A stretch of DNA of 47,233 bases from an uncultured Pseudomonadales bacterium (GTDB lineage: Bacteria > Pseudomonadota > Gammaproteobacteria > Pseudomonadales > Azotimanducaceae), in assembly GCA_905182155.1 (NCBI GenBank), contig CAJJAX010000021.1, positions 1 through 47,233 of the forward strand, in the 5' to 3' direction. Below the pieces are notes generated by a model, which saw nothing but the letters and a program-made list of their open reading frames with translations, was not told the DNA's origin and made no database searches. Shown in pieces: positions 20,382-29,785 of this stretch; positions within the stretch are counted from its first letter, which is position 1, and each line of letters opens with the position of its first letter. Both the position numbers and the translations under genes were made by a program.

Positions 20382-22215
20382 CGAATTTATTCCTAACGCT
20401 TTTACTTCGCAAACCAACGCAGAGCCCGAGCAACACGGTCAAAAAAATCGGCAGGATGGCGATGTTCAGTAGTTTTAGATTAGCGCCCAGACCCTGGATA
20501 TCCCGATCCAACCCATGCCGAACTTCACGAAGTTGTTTCCGAATACTCAATTTACGGTCTTGAAAGTCTTCAAGGGCTAAGGCCTGCTCCGGACTCAAGG
20601 TGAGTAAGCCATCCGTCGTTTTTTGCCCTTCGAGTTCAACCAGGCGTTGCTCGGTTTCTGCAAGTTCAAGTTGCAAAAGTTCCGCGCTCTGCAAATAACG
20701 CGCTTCGGCTTCGCGCTTTAAATCCTGAACCACATCAAAGGGCCGGGTATAGCGCCCCCGACTGCGAATACTAATCAAATCATTACTGCCCACGAGATGC
20801 TCAACCGCGTTCAGCAAGAAACTGCCATTGTCAGCCCAAGCCGTGGCAATGGGTTGCCCAAAAAAGTTTTGCACTTGCACCCAAAGTCGGTCTGACAGCA
20901 CATCCGTGTCACTGACTAAAATGAGGTTGATACCAATGGGCGCATCACCCGCGGCAGGGTCAGCAAGGACCATTGCGGCCGGCAAGGCACCACTGAGTGC
21001 CACGGCAATCGACACGACCTCACTACCTGGTACAAAGGTCTTTTGAAGGTCACTTGGATCCTGCAAAAACTGAAACTGCGCCGCATCCATACCGGCCGCA
21101 TAATTCGACGACGATAACAGCGGCGTCACCGTAAGCTTGGGCTCGAAAACGTCGATGAGCCCTGCGCTCGCAACATTAATGCTTTCTAAACTGTTGGTTG
21201 GCACCGCCAAGGGATTCATTTCAGCCGGCCCCAAACCCAAGATCCCTAGGTGACGGGTAGGCGTCCCATTTTGACCGGTCACACTCAGCGCCAACTGAGG
21301 GTCGCCCAAAATGGACTCGGCGCGCACGGAGATCCCCCAATCCTCAGTTAACCAATTCAGATCCGAGTGTCGGCCTTGCGGCAGCGTCGGCATCATCGGT
21401 GACCCGCCCGCCTGGTCCATCTCAGCCAGCGGATCAACAAAAGCAATGAGTGCACCCTCCCGCGCTAAGAACCCACGAATGGCTTCTTGCCGCGTCTCTG
21501 ACAAAGATTTGGGATGGATCATTAACAGCAGCGTCACCTCTGGATCAATGGTCTCGGCCTCGGCGGCAATTTCAACAACCTCGAAGTTTCGCTCGAGCTC
21601 ACTTATCGCTTGCCAGCCTGGCTCTGACCTGAACGTTTCAGGATTGATTCGGTCTCGGACGGTCAGAGACGACATTAAACCAATCTTTGGTTTCTCTGTA
21701 TGAATCAGCCGAAACAATAGCTGGCTTATTTCATACTCTAAAAAGGTTTCTTTATCCGGCTGAAAAAACCCAATGACCTCCGTGTTGTCCAACGCATTGC
21801 TGCCCACTAACCCGAAATACAACACGTCGCCGGCGCTGCCGACTGGAACCTTTTGAAGACCGAATCCATCGGCTTCATCCTCGGCTTCAGAAAATGGCAC
21901 GGGGTCGATCTGGGTCAGTATCAAATTACCGCCGCTCAACGACACATATTCGTCAAGCAGCGCCTCAACTCGATCAGCATAGGTTCTCAGTTGGGTTAAT
22001 TCGCGACTGCTTTCTTGAGAAAAAAAGTAATACAGATGAATGGGTTCTTCGATGGATTCAATGATGCGCGCACTGCCGCTGGATAAAGTAAACAGCTTTT
22101 GTTCCGTCATATCCAGCCGAAGCCCTTGGAAGAACGCACCGCTGAACAACAGGACAACCGCAAAGGCCACAACCGCGATGCCAGCGGACGATAATCGTTT
22201 TACATTTAAGTTCAT
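20371..22215 (-). CDS. GldG-like ABC-associated membrane protein
   Basis: A 614-residue protein of the GldG/ABC-type auxiliary family. It has one N-terminal membrane segment (about residues 11-30), a large periplasmic region with ESIEEPIHLYYFFS and a glutamine-amidotransferase-like fold, a coiled-coil-like stretch late in the protein (EAEARYLQSAELLQLELAET), and a C-terminal membrane segment (ILPIFLTVLLGLCVGL). It starts just after the permease with a G-rich ribosome site. In gliding Bacteroidetes GldA/F/G act in motility, but in proteobacteria the clusters probably export or assemble envelope material. Function here unknown. Confidence 0.85.
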   Translation of the reverse strand: MNLNVKRLSSAGIAVVAFAVVLLFSGAFFQGLRLDMTEQKLFTLSSGSARIIESIEEPIHLYYFFSQESSRELTQLRTYADRVEALLDEYVSLSGGNLILTQIDPVPFSEAEDEADGFGLQKVPVGSAGDVLYFGLVGSNALDNTEVIGFFQPDKETFLEYEISQLLFRLIHTEKPKIGLMSSLTVRDRINPETFRSEPGWQAISELERNFEVVEIAAEAETIDPEVTLLLMIHPKSLSETRQEAIRGFLAREGALIAFVDPLAEMDQAGGSPMMPTLPQGRHSDLNWLTEDWGISVRAESILGDPQLALSVTGQNGTPTRHLGILGLGPAEMNPLAVPTNSLESINVASAGLIDVFEPKLTVTPLLSSSNYAAGMDAAQFQFLQDPSDLQKTFVPGSEVVSIAVALSGALPAAMVLADPAAGDAPIGINLILVSDTDVLSDRLWVQVQNFFGQPIATAWADNGSFLLNAVEHLVGSNDLISIRSRGRYTRPFDVVQDLKREAEARYLQSAELLQLELAETEQRLVELEGQKTTDGLLTLSPEQALALEDFQDRKLSIRKQLREVRHGLDRDIQGLGANLKLLNIAILPIFLTVLLGLCVGLRSKSVRNKFDAH

Positions 22216-22224
22216 AACCCCCCC

Positions 22225-22959
22225 TTAATCTGCGGACTTGGCTTGCAGCACCAGCCGAGTCAAATACAACCAAAGCGCCATCATCGCGACGAAATAAACC
22301 ACATCGACCAAGGCTAAAACGCCTTTCGAGATCGCCATAAAGTGCGCGATGATGCTGAGCCCTGCGATCAAATCTAAGACGAGCGCTGGCACCCAATCCT
22401 GAAAGAAGTTAAGCACCAACGGAAAACCAGCCAGGACCAACAATAAGCAGACGGTGCCGGTGAGAATAAAGGCAATAATTTGGCTTTTAGTCAGCGCGGA
22501 CAAACAACACCCCACGGCTAAAAAAGCACCTGCCATAAACCAACTCCCAACATAGCTTGCCGCGATAGCGCCATTATCGGGCTCCCCGAGGTAATTAACC
22601 GACAGCCATAAGGGGAAGGTCCCCAGCAGCGCCAACCCTGTGAAGAACCATGCCGCCAAAAACTTCCCGAGAATCGCGTCCCATAACGTAATCGGTAAGG
22701 TTAACAACAGTTCGATCGAACCGGATGCTCGCTCTTCGGACCAAAGCCCCATCGACACCGCCGGCACCAAAAACAAGTACAACCAAGGATGAAAGTTAAA
22801 GAAAGGCAAAAGGTCGGCCTGCCCTCGTTCATAGAATTGACCGAGGTAAAACGTAAAGGCGCTGGATAAAACTAAAAATACCAATATAAAGACATAGGCG
22901 ACGGGTGTCGTAAAGTAGCTTGCAAACTCGCGCTTTAAAATGATGGTTACGTTTTTCAT
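22225..22959 (-). CDS. ABC transporter permease (GldF/ABC-2 type)
   Basis: A 244-residue integral membrane protein with about six hydrophobic segments. The opening MKNVTIILKREFASYFTTPVAYVF, and then FYERGQADLLPFFNFHPWLY, are characteristic of the ABC-2 permeases paired with GldG. The true ATG is at 22959, overlapping the ATPase stop by 4 bases (ATGA); the frame also extends to 23025 within the ATPase, which is rejected. It would form the channel for the ATPase encoded just upstream. Confidence 0.9.
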   Translation of the reverse strand: MKNVTIILKREFASYFTTPVAYVFILVFLVLSSAFTFYLGQFYERGQADLLPFFNFHPWLYLFLVPAVSMGLWSEERASGSIELLLTLPITLWDAILGKFLAAWFFTGLALLGTFPLWLSVNYLGEPDNGAIAASYVGSWFMAGAFLAVGCCLSALTKSQIIAFILTGTVCLLLVLAGFPLVLNFFQDWVPALVLDLIAGLSIIAHFMAISKGVLALVDVVYFVAMMALWLYLTRLVLQAKSAD

Positions 22960-23882
22960 TGCAGACGTCCTCCAGTTACCCCACGAAAGACTTCGTCCAA
23001 TTGGCCCTGATGTTGTTGTAGCCATTCGACCTGCCAGTTATTGGCGTTGATCATTTCCCGCAACGCAGCCAGCGGGTCGACCGATGGCTCTGCGGGGTAA
23101 ACCAATACCCCACCGCCGGCTACCGGCACCACTCGCCCGCATTGCGGCAGTTGCCCGCAGGCATTGCTAAGCGTTTCATCACCCACGCCGGCAACGCGCA
23201 AACTGACCGAGCGGTGTCCCTCGGCCCGTTGGCAAAGTCCTTCGGGCGTATCGTCCAGCACAATCTCGCCGGCATTGATAATCATCGCCCTTGAGCAGAC
23301 TGCTGAGACTTCTTCCAAGATATGGGTCGAGATAATCACGATCTTTTGATCAGAGAGATCCAAAATCATTTGCCGAACCTGGTGTTTTTGGTTTGGGTCG
23401 AGCCCATCCGTTGGTTCATCTAAGATTAAAATACTCGGATCATGAATCAAGGCCTGGGCGAGCCCTAATCGACGTTTATAACCCTTTGATAAGGTTTCAA
23501 TACGCTGATGAACAACATCGGATAACGATACCGTCTCGGTGACTCGGTCCACCCACTGCTTGATCAAAGCACCCCGAGCGCCTCTGATTTCTGCGATGAA
23601 CCGCAAAAACGAAGACACGGTCATATCCTCGTAACAGGGCGCGCCCTCCGGCAGGTAACCCATCGACGCCTGAGCCGCCTGGCGCTGACTCGAAATATCA
23701 AAACCATGAATGCTGACCGTCCCATTAGACGGCGTTAAAAACCCAGTAATCATTTTCATGGTTGTAGATTTACCCGCCCCATTGGGGCCAATCAAGGTGT
23801 ACAGTTCCCAATTGCCAGAGCTTAGATCCTTGACCACCGTCATCGATCCAAACTGCTTCGTCAGATTTTGAACCTCAATCAA
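22956..23882 (-). CDS. ABC transporter ATP-binding protein (GldA type)
   Basis: A 308-residue ABC ATPase. Walker A is GPNGAGKST (32-40), signature LSKGYKRRLGLAQAL, Walker B ILILDEPTDGLDP, and H-loop in STHILEEV. The stretch before Walker A (DLSSGNWELYTL) is slightly shorter than usual. The likely start is TTG at 23882 with GGAGAG upstream. It heads a coupled minus-strand set: ATPase, permease, GldG-like, DUF4340, and possibly the enoyl-CoA hydratase. Confidence 0.92.
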   Translation of the reverse strand: MIEVQNLTKQFGSMTVVKDLSSGNWELYTLIGPNGAGKSTTMKMITGFLTPSNGTVSIHGFDISSQRQAAQASMGYLPEGAPCYEDMTVSSFLRFIAEIRGARGALIKQWVDRVTETVSLSDVVHQRIETLSKGYKRRLGLAQALIHDPSILILDEPTDGLDPNQKHQVRQMILDLSDQKIVIISTHILEEVSAVCSRAMIINAGEIVLDDTPEGLCQRAEGHRSVSLRVAGVGDETLSNACGQLPQCGRVVPVAGGGVLVYPAEPSVDPLAALREMINANNWQVEWLQQHQGQLDEVFRGVTGGRLQ

Positions 23883-24312
23883 GACGCTCTCCTTTATTCC
23901 ATCAATCGTTTTGTGCCATCAATATTGTGGCGGCAAGCATCATATAATCAAGGCCCCTCGAACATCATAACGTTCGTTACCGCCCGACCATACAGACCAC
24001 AAAAATCAAAATTTGAGCCCCTTTCCCGGGCTGATTTTTTGCGCAGTGCATCCGGTAAAAATTGTGCCCCGAGCCTGGCTCATCGGTCAGGCGGGGGGGG
24101 CGGCAACTGTCCGCCTGATACGGCGACGCTTCCGCGTCGCCGTATCAGGTGTTCTCAATGCCAGGACACCAAGCGCCATTACGGCTAAAAACGTTCCCCG
24201 TGCACAATCGGATGGGTACAATGGCGTCAACCAATCAACTGCCGCTGCGCCCCCGCTCGCCGACGGGCGCCTCAACACAAACTGCGGCAGTATTCACGCC
24301 AGGAGTCACACT
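23883..24312. other. Divergent 430-bp intergenic region, no gene seen
   Basis: Lies between the ABC operon (minus) and the HAD gene (plus). It contains a TATAAT at 23943-23948 without a convincing -35 partner, an eight-base G run near 24092-24099, and a perfect 16-bp inverted repeat. The plus-strand frame of the HAD gene is open through most of it but has no coding look. Confidence 0.6.
24114..24149. repeat. Perfect 16-bp inverted repeat (hairpin)
   Basis: Arms CCTGATACGGCGACGC and GCGTCGCCGTATCAGG are separated by a TTCC loop. There is no T run on either side, so it is not a standard terminator, and it lies in a divergent region rather than after a gene. It could be a REP-like extragenic palindrome, an operator for a dimeric regulator or a 5'-UTR structure of the HAD gene. 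Confidence 0.9.
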
Positions 24313-24999
24313 ATGCCGGTCCGTTTTGAGCCCAAAGCCATTCTCTTCGACTTGGATGGCACGTTGCTCGATACCGAGCCACTTTACACCCTTGCAACCC
24401 AGAAGGTACTGGATCCTCTTGGTAAAACCTTCACGCTTGAATTCAAACGGACGATCGTGGGCAGACAGGCCTTAGAGTCGGCAGCCATGACCGTTAACCA
24501 CTTTGAACTTTCGCTGTCCCCAGCCGAATTCCTTGCGCAACGAGCCCTTTATTTAAATTCACTGTTCCCCAATGCCGAACCGATCGCCGGCGCCGAAGCA
24601 TTCCTCGCCTATTTGACCGAGCGCGGTGTTGCCTTCGGCATTGCAACGAGCGCAAGTCGAACCCTATTTGAACTCAAACGTTCAACCAAACCGTGGCTGC
24701 AGGCGGTCGACATCACCCTCTGCGGAGACGAAGTGCAAGCCAGCAAGCCCGCGCCAGAAATTTTCCTGAAAACCGCCGAAAAACTAGGCGTTCGGAGCGA
24801 GGATTGCTTGGTATTCGAAGATGCCCTAACCGGCTTTCTCGCGGCAAAAGCAGCATCGATGCCTGTGATTGGCATCGATAGTCCTTACCTGCTGCCAGAC
24901 GACCGCAACCAAGCCAACGCTATTATTACCGACTACCTCAGTCTAGTTGAAAATCCTCAACCGGTTTTTGGCATGATGCTCGACGCAGACTTCGACTGA
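24313..24999 (+). CDS. HAD-superfamily hydrolase (beta-phosphoglucomutase-like)
   Basis: A 228-residue HAD phosphatase with a helical cap. Motif I is LFDLDGTLLD (Asp13 nucleophile, Asp15). Motif II is near IATSAS, motif III Lys in ASKPAPEIF, and motif IV VFEDALTGF. The set is typical of the beta-phosphoglucomutase, phosphonatase and GS1-like subfamily; the substrate is probably a small phosphorylated metabolite. The ATG at 24313 has AGGAG upstream. The open frame extends a further 100 codons upstream through the hairpin, which is not coding-like. Its last 43 bases overlap the convergent symporter gene. Confidence 0.9.
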   Translation: MPVRFEPKAILFDLDGTLLDTEPLYTLATQKVLDPLGKTFTLEFKRTIVGRQALESAAMTVNHFELSLSPAEFLAQRALYLNSLFPNAEPIAGAEAFLAYLTERGVAFGIATSASRTLFELKRSTKPWLQAVDITLCGDEVQASKPAPEIFLKTAEKLGVRSEDCLVFEDALTGFLAAKAASMPVIGIDSPYLLPDDRNQANAIITDYLSLVENPQPVFGMMLDADFD

Positions 25000-26489
25000 A
25001 TTTCACGCTGAATGTCGGTCAAATGGGCTTCTGTCAGCGGATAGTTCCAAAGTAGCGGCATGGCAACAAACTTAAACACCGCAGGCACCACCGAATAAAG
25101 GCAGGCAAGCCAGAGCAGCGATGCATCCGAGTTAGGGTTGTTAACCGGGTCTGCTAAGGAATCAAATCCAAAGATTACGGCCGCGCCAGTCCCGACCGTG
25201 ATCCCCACCGCATAGGACGCCTTGCGCGTCATACTCCAAATAGAGAAGTAGGCACCGGCACGTTTCTCGCCGGTTTTGAGGGTATCAAGGTCGATCACAT
25301 CGGCTGCCATGGCCGCAGGCAACGCGGCCAAGGCGCCAATAGCCGAACCTTTCAAACACATCACGAAAATAAAAAACAGGAATTTGCCCGTCTCCATGCC
25401 CTCAAACCGCAGGACAATCGCTGCGTGCCAGTGTTCTGGCAAAAAACGCAGCACGAGGGGAATCTCAAAGGCATCAAACCAAGTGTCTGGCGCCAATGCG
25501 ATCAGCGGAATAAAACACGACCAGATTGCGTACCAACCAATGGCGAGCATTGTTGCGCGATGCTTACCGACCCGCCGAGACAAGGCAAACCAAATGGGGA
25601 TCGCGAGGATTTGTGAGAGAAAATAGGGGGCGAGATAAAGCCCATACAAATCCCCCGCAAGCAGCACATGCTTGACAAAGAAAAAGCTCAAGCTGTTGGT
25701 CATTGCCGCCCCCAGCGTTGAAAATACAAAAATGATGATCAAGCGCATATAGGGCTTATTGCTCATCACCACGCTGAGGCTTTGCTTTAACGGAATCTTA
25801 ATCTTTGGCAGGACCACTGGATATTCTGGCACAACCAGAACGGCATTCAGAACCACGATCGGCATCACGATGCACATCAAGACAGAGAGAAAGAAAACCG
25901 CATCGGTCGGCTTAACATAGCCCGCAAACAATAGTAGAGCGGGCGTAAACGCAGACAACAACGACCCCGCCACGGCGAACCCTTCGCGCCAAGAGGTGAC
26001 CAGGGTGCGCTCGTTGTAGTTCTGGGATAGCTCCGCGCCCCAGGCCACATAAGGAAGATCTTTTATCGTGGCGCCGAGATAAACCAAGGTCACAGTGAAA
26101 AACAAGTAGGGATAGCCCGAGCTAAAACGAAAACCCAGAAAATCCATTGGCTCAAATTCAATGGGCGGCACAAACAACAACCAAATACCGAGCGCGTAGA
26201 TCGGCGTGCCGATGAGGATAAAAGGTTTGCGACGCCCCCACCGGGTTTGCAGTTTATCCGACAGAAAGCCGATGACCGGGTCGGTAATCACATCCGTTAG
26301 TCGACTTAAAGTAAGGAGCAAGCCAACCGCGCCCAAAGTCAAACCAAAGCCATCGGGGTCGGCGTAGACCGCCGGCAGATAAACCGCCATGGGCAGGCCC
26401 ACTAACGCCAAAGGGAAAGCCGGCGCGCCGTAAGACGCTAATACGCGCTTAGATAAACCCTTGGTTTCACCCCCTGCAGCAGTTTGCAT
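24957..26489 (-). CDS. MFS transporter, glycoside-pentoside-hexuronide (GPH)/MelB-like symporter
   Basis: A 510-residue, 12-segment membrane protein. Near the N-terminus are RLTDVITDPVIGFLSD and LQTRWGRRKPFILIGTP, which are hallmark motifs of the GPH cation symporters. Later it has AADVIDLDTLKTGEKRAGAYFS, again typical. Such proteins import sugars or other organic solutes with Na+ or H+. GGAG nine bases before the ATG at 26489 supports that start over TTG or ATG slightly upstream. The substrate is unknown. Confidence 0.88.
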   Translation of the reverse strand: MQTAAGGETKGLSKRVLASYGAPAFPLALVGLPMAVYLPAVYADPDGFGLTLGAVGLLLTLSRLTDVITDPVIGFLSDKLQTRWGRRKPFILIGTPIYALGIWLLFVPPIEFEPMDFLGFRFSSGYPYLFFTVTLVYLGATIKDLPYVAWGAELSQNYNERTLVTSWREGFAVAGSLLSAFTPALLLFAGYVKPTDAVFFLSVLMCIVMPIVVLNAVLVVPEYPVVLPKIKIPLKQSLSVVMSNKPYMRLIIIFVFSTLGAAMTNSLSFFFVKHVLLAGDLYGLYLAPYFLSQILAIPIWFALSRRVGKHRATMLAIGWYAIWSCFIPLIALAPDTWFDAFEIPLVLRFLPEHWHAAIVLRFEGMETGKFLFFIFVMCLKGSAIGALAALPAAMAADVIDLDTLKTGEKRAGAYFSIWSMTRKASYAVGITVGTGAAVIFGFDSLADPVNNPNSDASLLWLACLYSVVPAVFKFVAMPLLWNYPLTEAHLTDIQREIQSKSASSIMPKTG

Positions 26490-26611
26490 GGGCATCGACT
26501 CCAAAATGAAATGCTTTGCCTCAACACACTAGCACACAGGCCCTTTTGATCAACGACCCGTTCAACCCAGTTGCGTCGCGGATTGACCCGCCGAGCGGCT
26601 ATCCGCCTGAC

Positions 26612-27517
26612 CTACTCGTCGTTTGTGATGGTCATTGGCCAATCATCCTGCGCCGCCCACTCCGACAAACTCCGATCATAAAGTTTGATGCCCTCGGTTC
26701 GTCCCAGCAGCGCTAAGGCCAATATTGGTATGGACGCCGCGATCCCACCGCCGCAATAGGTCGCAACGCGCTTATCCGGTGTCACGCCAGCCTGATCGAA
26801 AATCATTTGCAGCCCCGCAGCCTCCAGAAAACAAAATTGATCATCTAAAAATTGACTATAGGGCGTGCTGATCGAACCCTGAATATGACCGGGTCTGCCA
26901 TAGTGAGGACCTATGCCATCGAACTGCTGAGTCGACAAGGCATTTAGCAAGCACAAGCTGGGATCGGACAGTTGAGCTGAGAGCGCAGCCCCATCGGTCA
27001 CCATCTCAGGGTGAAAGCGAGCTTGGTAAGTGCTCGCCGACACCGAGCCCTGATCGGTCGAAAGCGCAAAGCCCTGCGCCTGCCAACCGGGCAATCCGCC
27101 ATCCAACACTAGTACCCGCTCATGACCAAAAACCTTAAACAACCACCAAGCTCGGCAAGCCCACATCGGGTGATTCGCAGCGTACACGACCACCGTATCG
27201 GATTCAGCTATGCCTGCATGCCGCATCACGGCTTCAAACTGCGCAACACTCGGCACAGTAAATCGGAAGTCTGAGCCGGCATCGGAAAGATCCTGTTGTA
27301 AATCAAGATAATAAGCGCCTGGAATATGCCCGGCCTCATAATCCCCTCGTCCGGAGACACCGGTAAAGTCGCCCGAGGGCAACCCCTTTAAATGCGTTGT
27401 GACCTCGATGACCTTGAGTCCCGGCGTACCGAGACCCTCGCTGAGCCGCTGCGCCGTCATCAAATGATGGTCTCGGTGTTCCTTCAGCGTTTGCTCGGTT
27501 GCTTGATCGTGACTCAT
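26612..27517 (-). CDS. Sulfurtransferase with two rhodanese domains (SseA type)
   Basis: A 301-residue tandem-rhodanese protein. The first domain has GHIPGAYYLDLQQDLS and VVVYAANHPMWACRAWWLFKVFG and is structural. The second has the catalytic loop TYCGGGIAAS, Cys being the persulfide carrier. The CGGGIA loop is closer to thiosulfate or 3-mercaptopyruvate sulfurtransferases with a Gly-rich loop than to the classic CRKGVT. An AGGAGG sequence six bases before the ATG gives strong support for the start. It is divergent from the MFS–GST–MBL unit. Confidence 0.9.
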   Translation of the reverse strand: MSHDQATEQTLKEHRDHHLMTAQRLSEGLGTPGLKVIEVTTHLKGLPSGDFTGVSGRGDYEAGHIPGAYYLDLQQDLSDAGSDFRFTVPSVAQFEAVMRHAGIAESDTVVVYAANHPMWACRAWWLFKVFGHERVLVLDGGLPGWQAQGFALSTDQGSVSASTYQARFHPEMVTDGAALSAQLSDPSLCLLNALSTQQFDGIGPHYGRPGHIQGSISTPYSQFLDDQFCFLEAAGLQMIFDQAGVTPDKRVATYCGGGIAASIPILALALLGRTEGIKLYDRSLSEWAAQDDWPMTITNDE

Positions 27518-27828
27518 GGCGCGCCTCCTGCTTGCTCGTTTTGAAAACCCTTTGCGCCGGTGGGTTGCCTGGAACCGAGCGCCTTAATGTGATTCATCCG
27601 CTGCCTAACGCGGCCTCTGATACCCCGCAAACTTGGGCGGCGCCTTTGCGTACAACGGCTGGATTGCCCAGGCGGGCTAACCCTAATCGAGCAAGCTGAT
27701 CGGAATTCACTATTTTTATCGCGGAAACCGGTAACCTTTCTTTTAAAGCGCATTACAGGTAACTTTTGTGTGCGTTTGTTTCAATCAACGGCCGCATCGC
27801 TCTGAACTGATAAAAGGTGTCACCCACT
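27518..27828. other. Divergent intergenic region, no gene seen
   Basis: About 310 bases between the sulfurtransferase (minus) and the MFS gene (plus). Short open frames on both strands have no family resemblance or ribosome site. The A-rich stretch near 27700-27770 is the likely site of promoters, but no consensus pair is convincing. Confidence 0.5.
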
Positions 27829-29106
27829 ATGCACCCAGAAATTCCGGACCGCCAGAGACGATATACCTTGTTTGTCCTGGTACTGGTCTTCACATCTAGC
27901 CATATTGATCGCCAAATCATGGGTATTTTGGGTCAGCCCATCAAAGAATCGCTGCTCATCACCGATACCCAGCTGGGCCTGCTAACGGGCATCATGTTCG
28001 CGGTTTTCTACGCAACGCTCGGCATGCCGATGGCGATGTGGGCAGACCGCCACAATCGTCGCAATCTCATTTCGGTTTCGGTCTTTCTGTGGAGCCTCAT
28101 GACGGCACTGTGCGGGGCCGCTGCAACCTTTATGCAGCTATTGTTGTTTCGAATTGGCGTCGGGGTTGGCGAAGCCGGTTCCAATCCGCCATCGCACTCC
28201 ATCATCGCCGACCTTTACCCGCCCGCACAACGGGCAACCGCTATGGCAATTTTTGGAACCGGTATCAACTGGGGCATCTTGCTTGGGTTTCTGCTTGGCG
28301 GCTGGATCAATGAGTGGTTTGGCTGGCGAACGGCATTTGTCGTGGTGGGGTTGCCGGGCATCCTGCTGGCGCTCTTGGTACGATTCACCGTGATCGAACC
28401 GCCCCGGGGCTATTCAGAGGCCAGGACCAGTCCAGTCGTTGCGCCAGGGTTTTGGGAAGTTGTCCGATTTATGTGGAAGAACCGAGTTTTACGACACATC
28501 GTTGCGGCTGGCGCCCTGATTTCCTTTACCGGTTATGCGTCAATTATTTGGATTCCGATTTACCTCGTTCGGATCCATTCGATGGGAACGGGTGAAGTGG
28601 GCAGCTACCTTGCCCTAATGATTGGCTTAGGTGGGGCACTCGGCATTTACTTAGGCGGTCGTCTTGCAGACTTTTTATCGGCCCGCCACGGCGAACACTG
28701 GCTACCCTGGGTGATCGCGATCGCCAACTTAATTGCCGTTCCGCTTTTGTATCTGGCCTTTACCGCTGAGACCCCGATGGGCGCGCTTGCCGCTTACGCC
28801 ATTCCAGCCATGCTCGGGACGGTCTATGTCGCGCCGGGATTTGCACTGATTCAAAATCAAACGCCCGTCGAAATGCGGTCAGTTGCAGCCGCAATTAACC
28901 TTTTTATCACCAACATCATCGGCCTCGGCTTAGGCCCGTTCAGCGTCGGCTTTTTCAGCGATTACTTCTCAACCGACTATGGCCAAGACGGCTTGCGATA
29001 CGCTCTGATGACCACCCTGGTTGTGATCATTTGGGGACTCTTTCATTATTACCGATGCGGACAACTCCTTCGCTCGAAAACGCCGAGTTATGTCCAAGCA
29101 ACCTGA
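27829..29106 (+). CDS. MFS transporter (spinster-like)
   Basis: A 425-residue, 12-segment major-facilitator protein. HIDRQIMGILGQPIKESL and GLLTGIMFAVFYATLGMPM at the start, then WADRHNRRNLI (motif A), identify the spinster-like branch common in marine gammaproteobacteria near aromatic- or lipid-degradation genes. AAAGG lies upstream of the ATG. Its 3' end overlaps the GST gene by 17 bases, so the two are coupled. Substrate unknown. Confidence 0.9.
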   Translation: MHPEIPDRQRRYTLFVLVLVFTSSHIDRQIMGILGQPIKESLLITDTQLGLLTGIMFAVFYATLGMPMAMWADRHNRRNLISVSVFLWSLMTALCGAAATFMQLLLFRIGVGVGEAGSNPPSHSIIADLYPPAQRATAMAIFGTGINWGILLGFLLGGWINEWFGWRTAFVVVGLPGILLALLVRFTVIEPPRGYSEARTSPVVAPGFWEVVRFMWKNRVLRHIVAAGALISFTGYASIIWIPIYLVRIHSMGTGEVGSYLALMIGLGGALGIYLGGRLADFLSARHGEHWLPWVIAIANLIAVPLLYLAFTAETPMGALAAYAIPAMLGTVYVAPGFALIQNQTPVEMRSVAAAINLFITNIIGLGLGPFSVGFFSDYFSTDYGQDGLRYALMTTLVVIIWGLFHYYRCGQLLRSKTPSYVQAT

Positions 29107-29725
29107 ATTCATCGTTTGGGGCGCCGGCACCAGTCGAACCCTGCGCGTTCACTGGCTTTTGGCCGAACTCAACCTTACTTATGACCATCAAAGAATCGGG
29201 CCTCGAACCGGCGAAACCCAAACCCAAGCCTTCAAAGCGATCAACCCGAAAGGCAAAATTCCCGTTCTCATCCATGGCGACCGGATTGTCTCAGAGAGTT
29301 TCGCCATTACTCGCTACCTTCGTCGGGTTTGCACGACCCTCGCTTTTGATGAGGCCCAATTGAGTCCAGAGGGCCTCGCGCGCTTCGATGAACTTGCCTC
29401 ATTTATGTTAATGGAGCTCGATGCAACCAGTCTTTATATTATCCGGCGGCATCTTGATCTTGCCGAGATTTATGGCGAGGCGCCCAACGCCGTCATCAGC
29501 GCCAAAGCCTATTTCAGCAAAATGCTGGCCCAAGGCCTACCTGAGCCGAGCCTTGGCGAGTTCGTGTGGGGGACCTGCTTTTCCGAGTTAGACATCCTAC
29601 TAACCTCGATCTTAGATTGGGCAGCCGCCGTTGATATTGTCTTACCAGCGCATTGCAACGCCTACCGCGGGCGAATGCATCAGCGCCCGGGATATGGCCT
29701 TGGCAAGGACAAGAACAAACCTTAA
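29090..29725 (+). CDS. Glutathione S-transferase family protein
   Basis: A 211-residue GST. The N-terminal thioredoxin fold has SRTLRVHWLLAELNLTYDHQ and NPKGKIPVLIHGDRIVSESFAI, where the Glu-Ser pair binds glutathione; an all-helical C-terminal domain follows. It starts inside the end of the MFS gene and is followed after 60 bases by the MBL gene. Its placement suggests conjugation or dehalogenation of the compound imported by the MFS protein. The reaction is not determined. Confidence 0.88.
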   Translation: MSKQPEFIVWGAGTSRTLRVHWLLAELNLTYDHQRIGPRTGETQTQAFKAINPKGKIPVLIHGDRIVSESFAITRYLRRVCTTLAFDEAQLSPEGLARFDELASFMLMELDATSLYIIRRHLDLAEIYGEAPNAVISAKAYFSKMLAQGLPEPSLGEFVWGTCFSELDILLTSILDWAAAVDIVLPAHCNAYRGRMHQRPGYGLGKDKNKP

Positions 29726-29785
29726 CGACCGAGCGTCGTTTTACGCGGGTCAAAGCACACTGCTCGGTCATCTCAGGAAGCGCTT

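Noticed and set aside
24013..24312. In-frame extension of the HAD gene 100 codons upstream
   Set aside because: It crosses the hairpin and a G run, has no family resemblance, and the ATG at 24313 has an AGGAG site and the normal HAD start.
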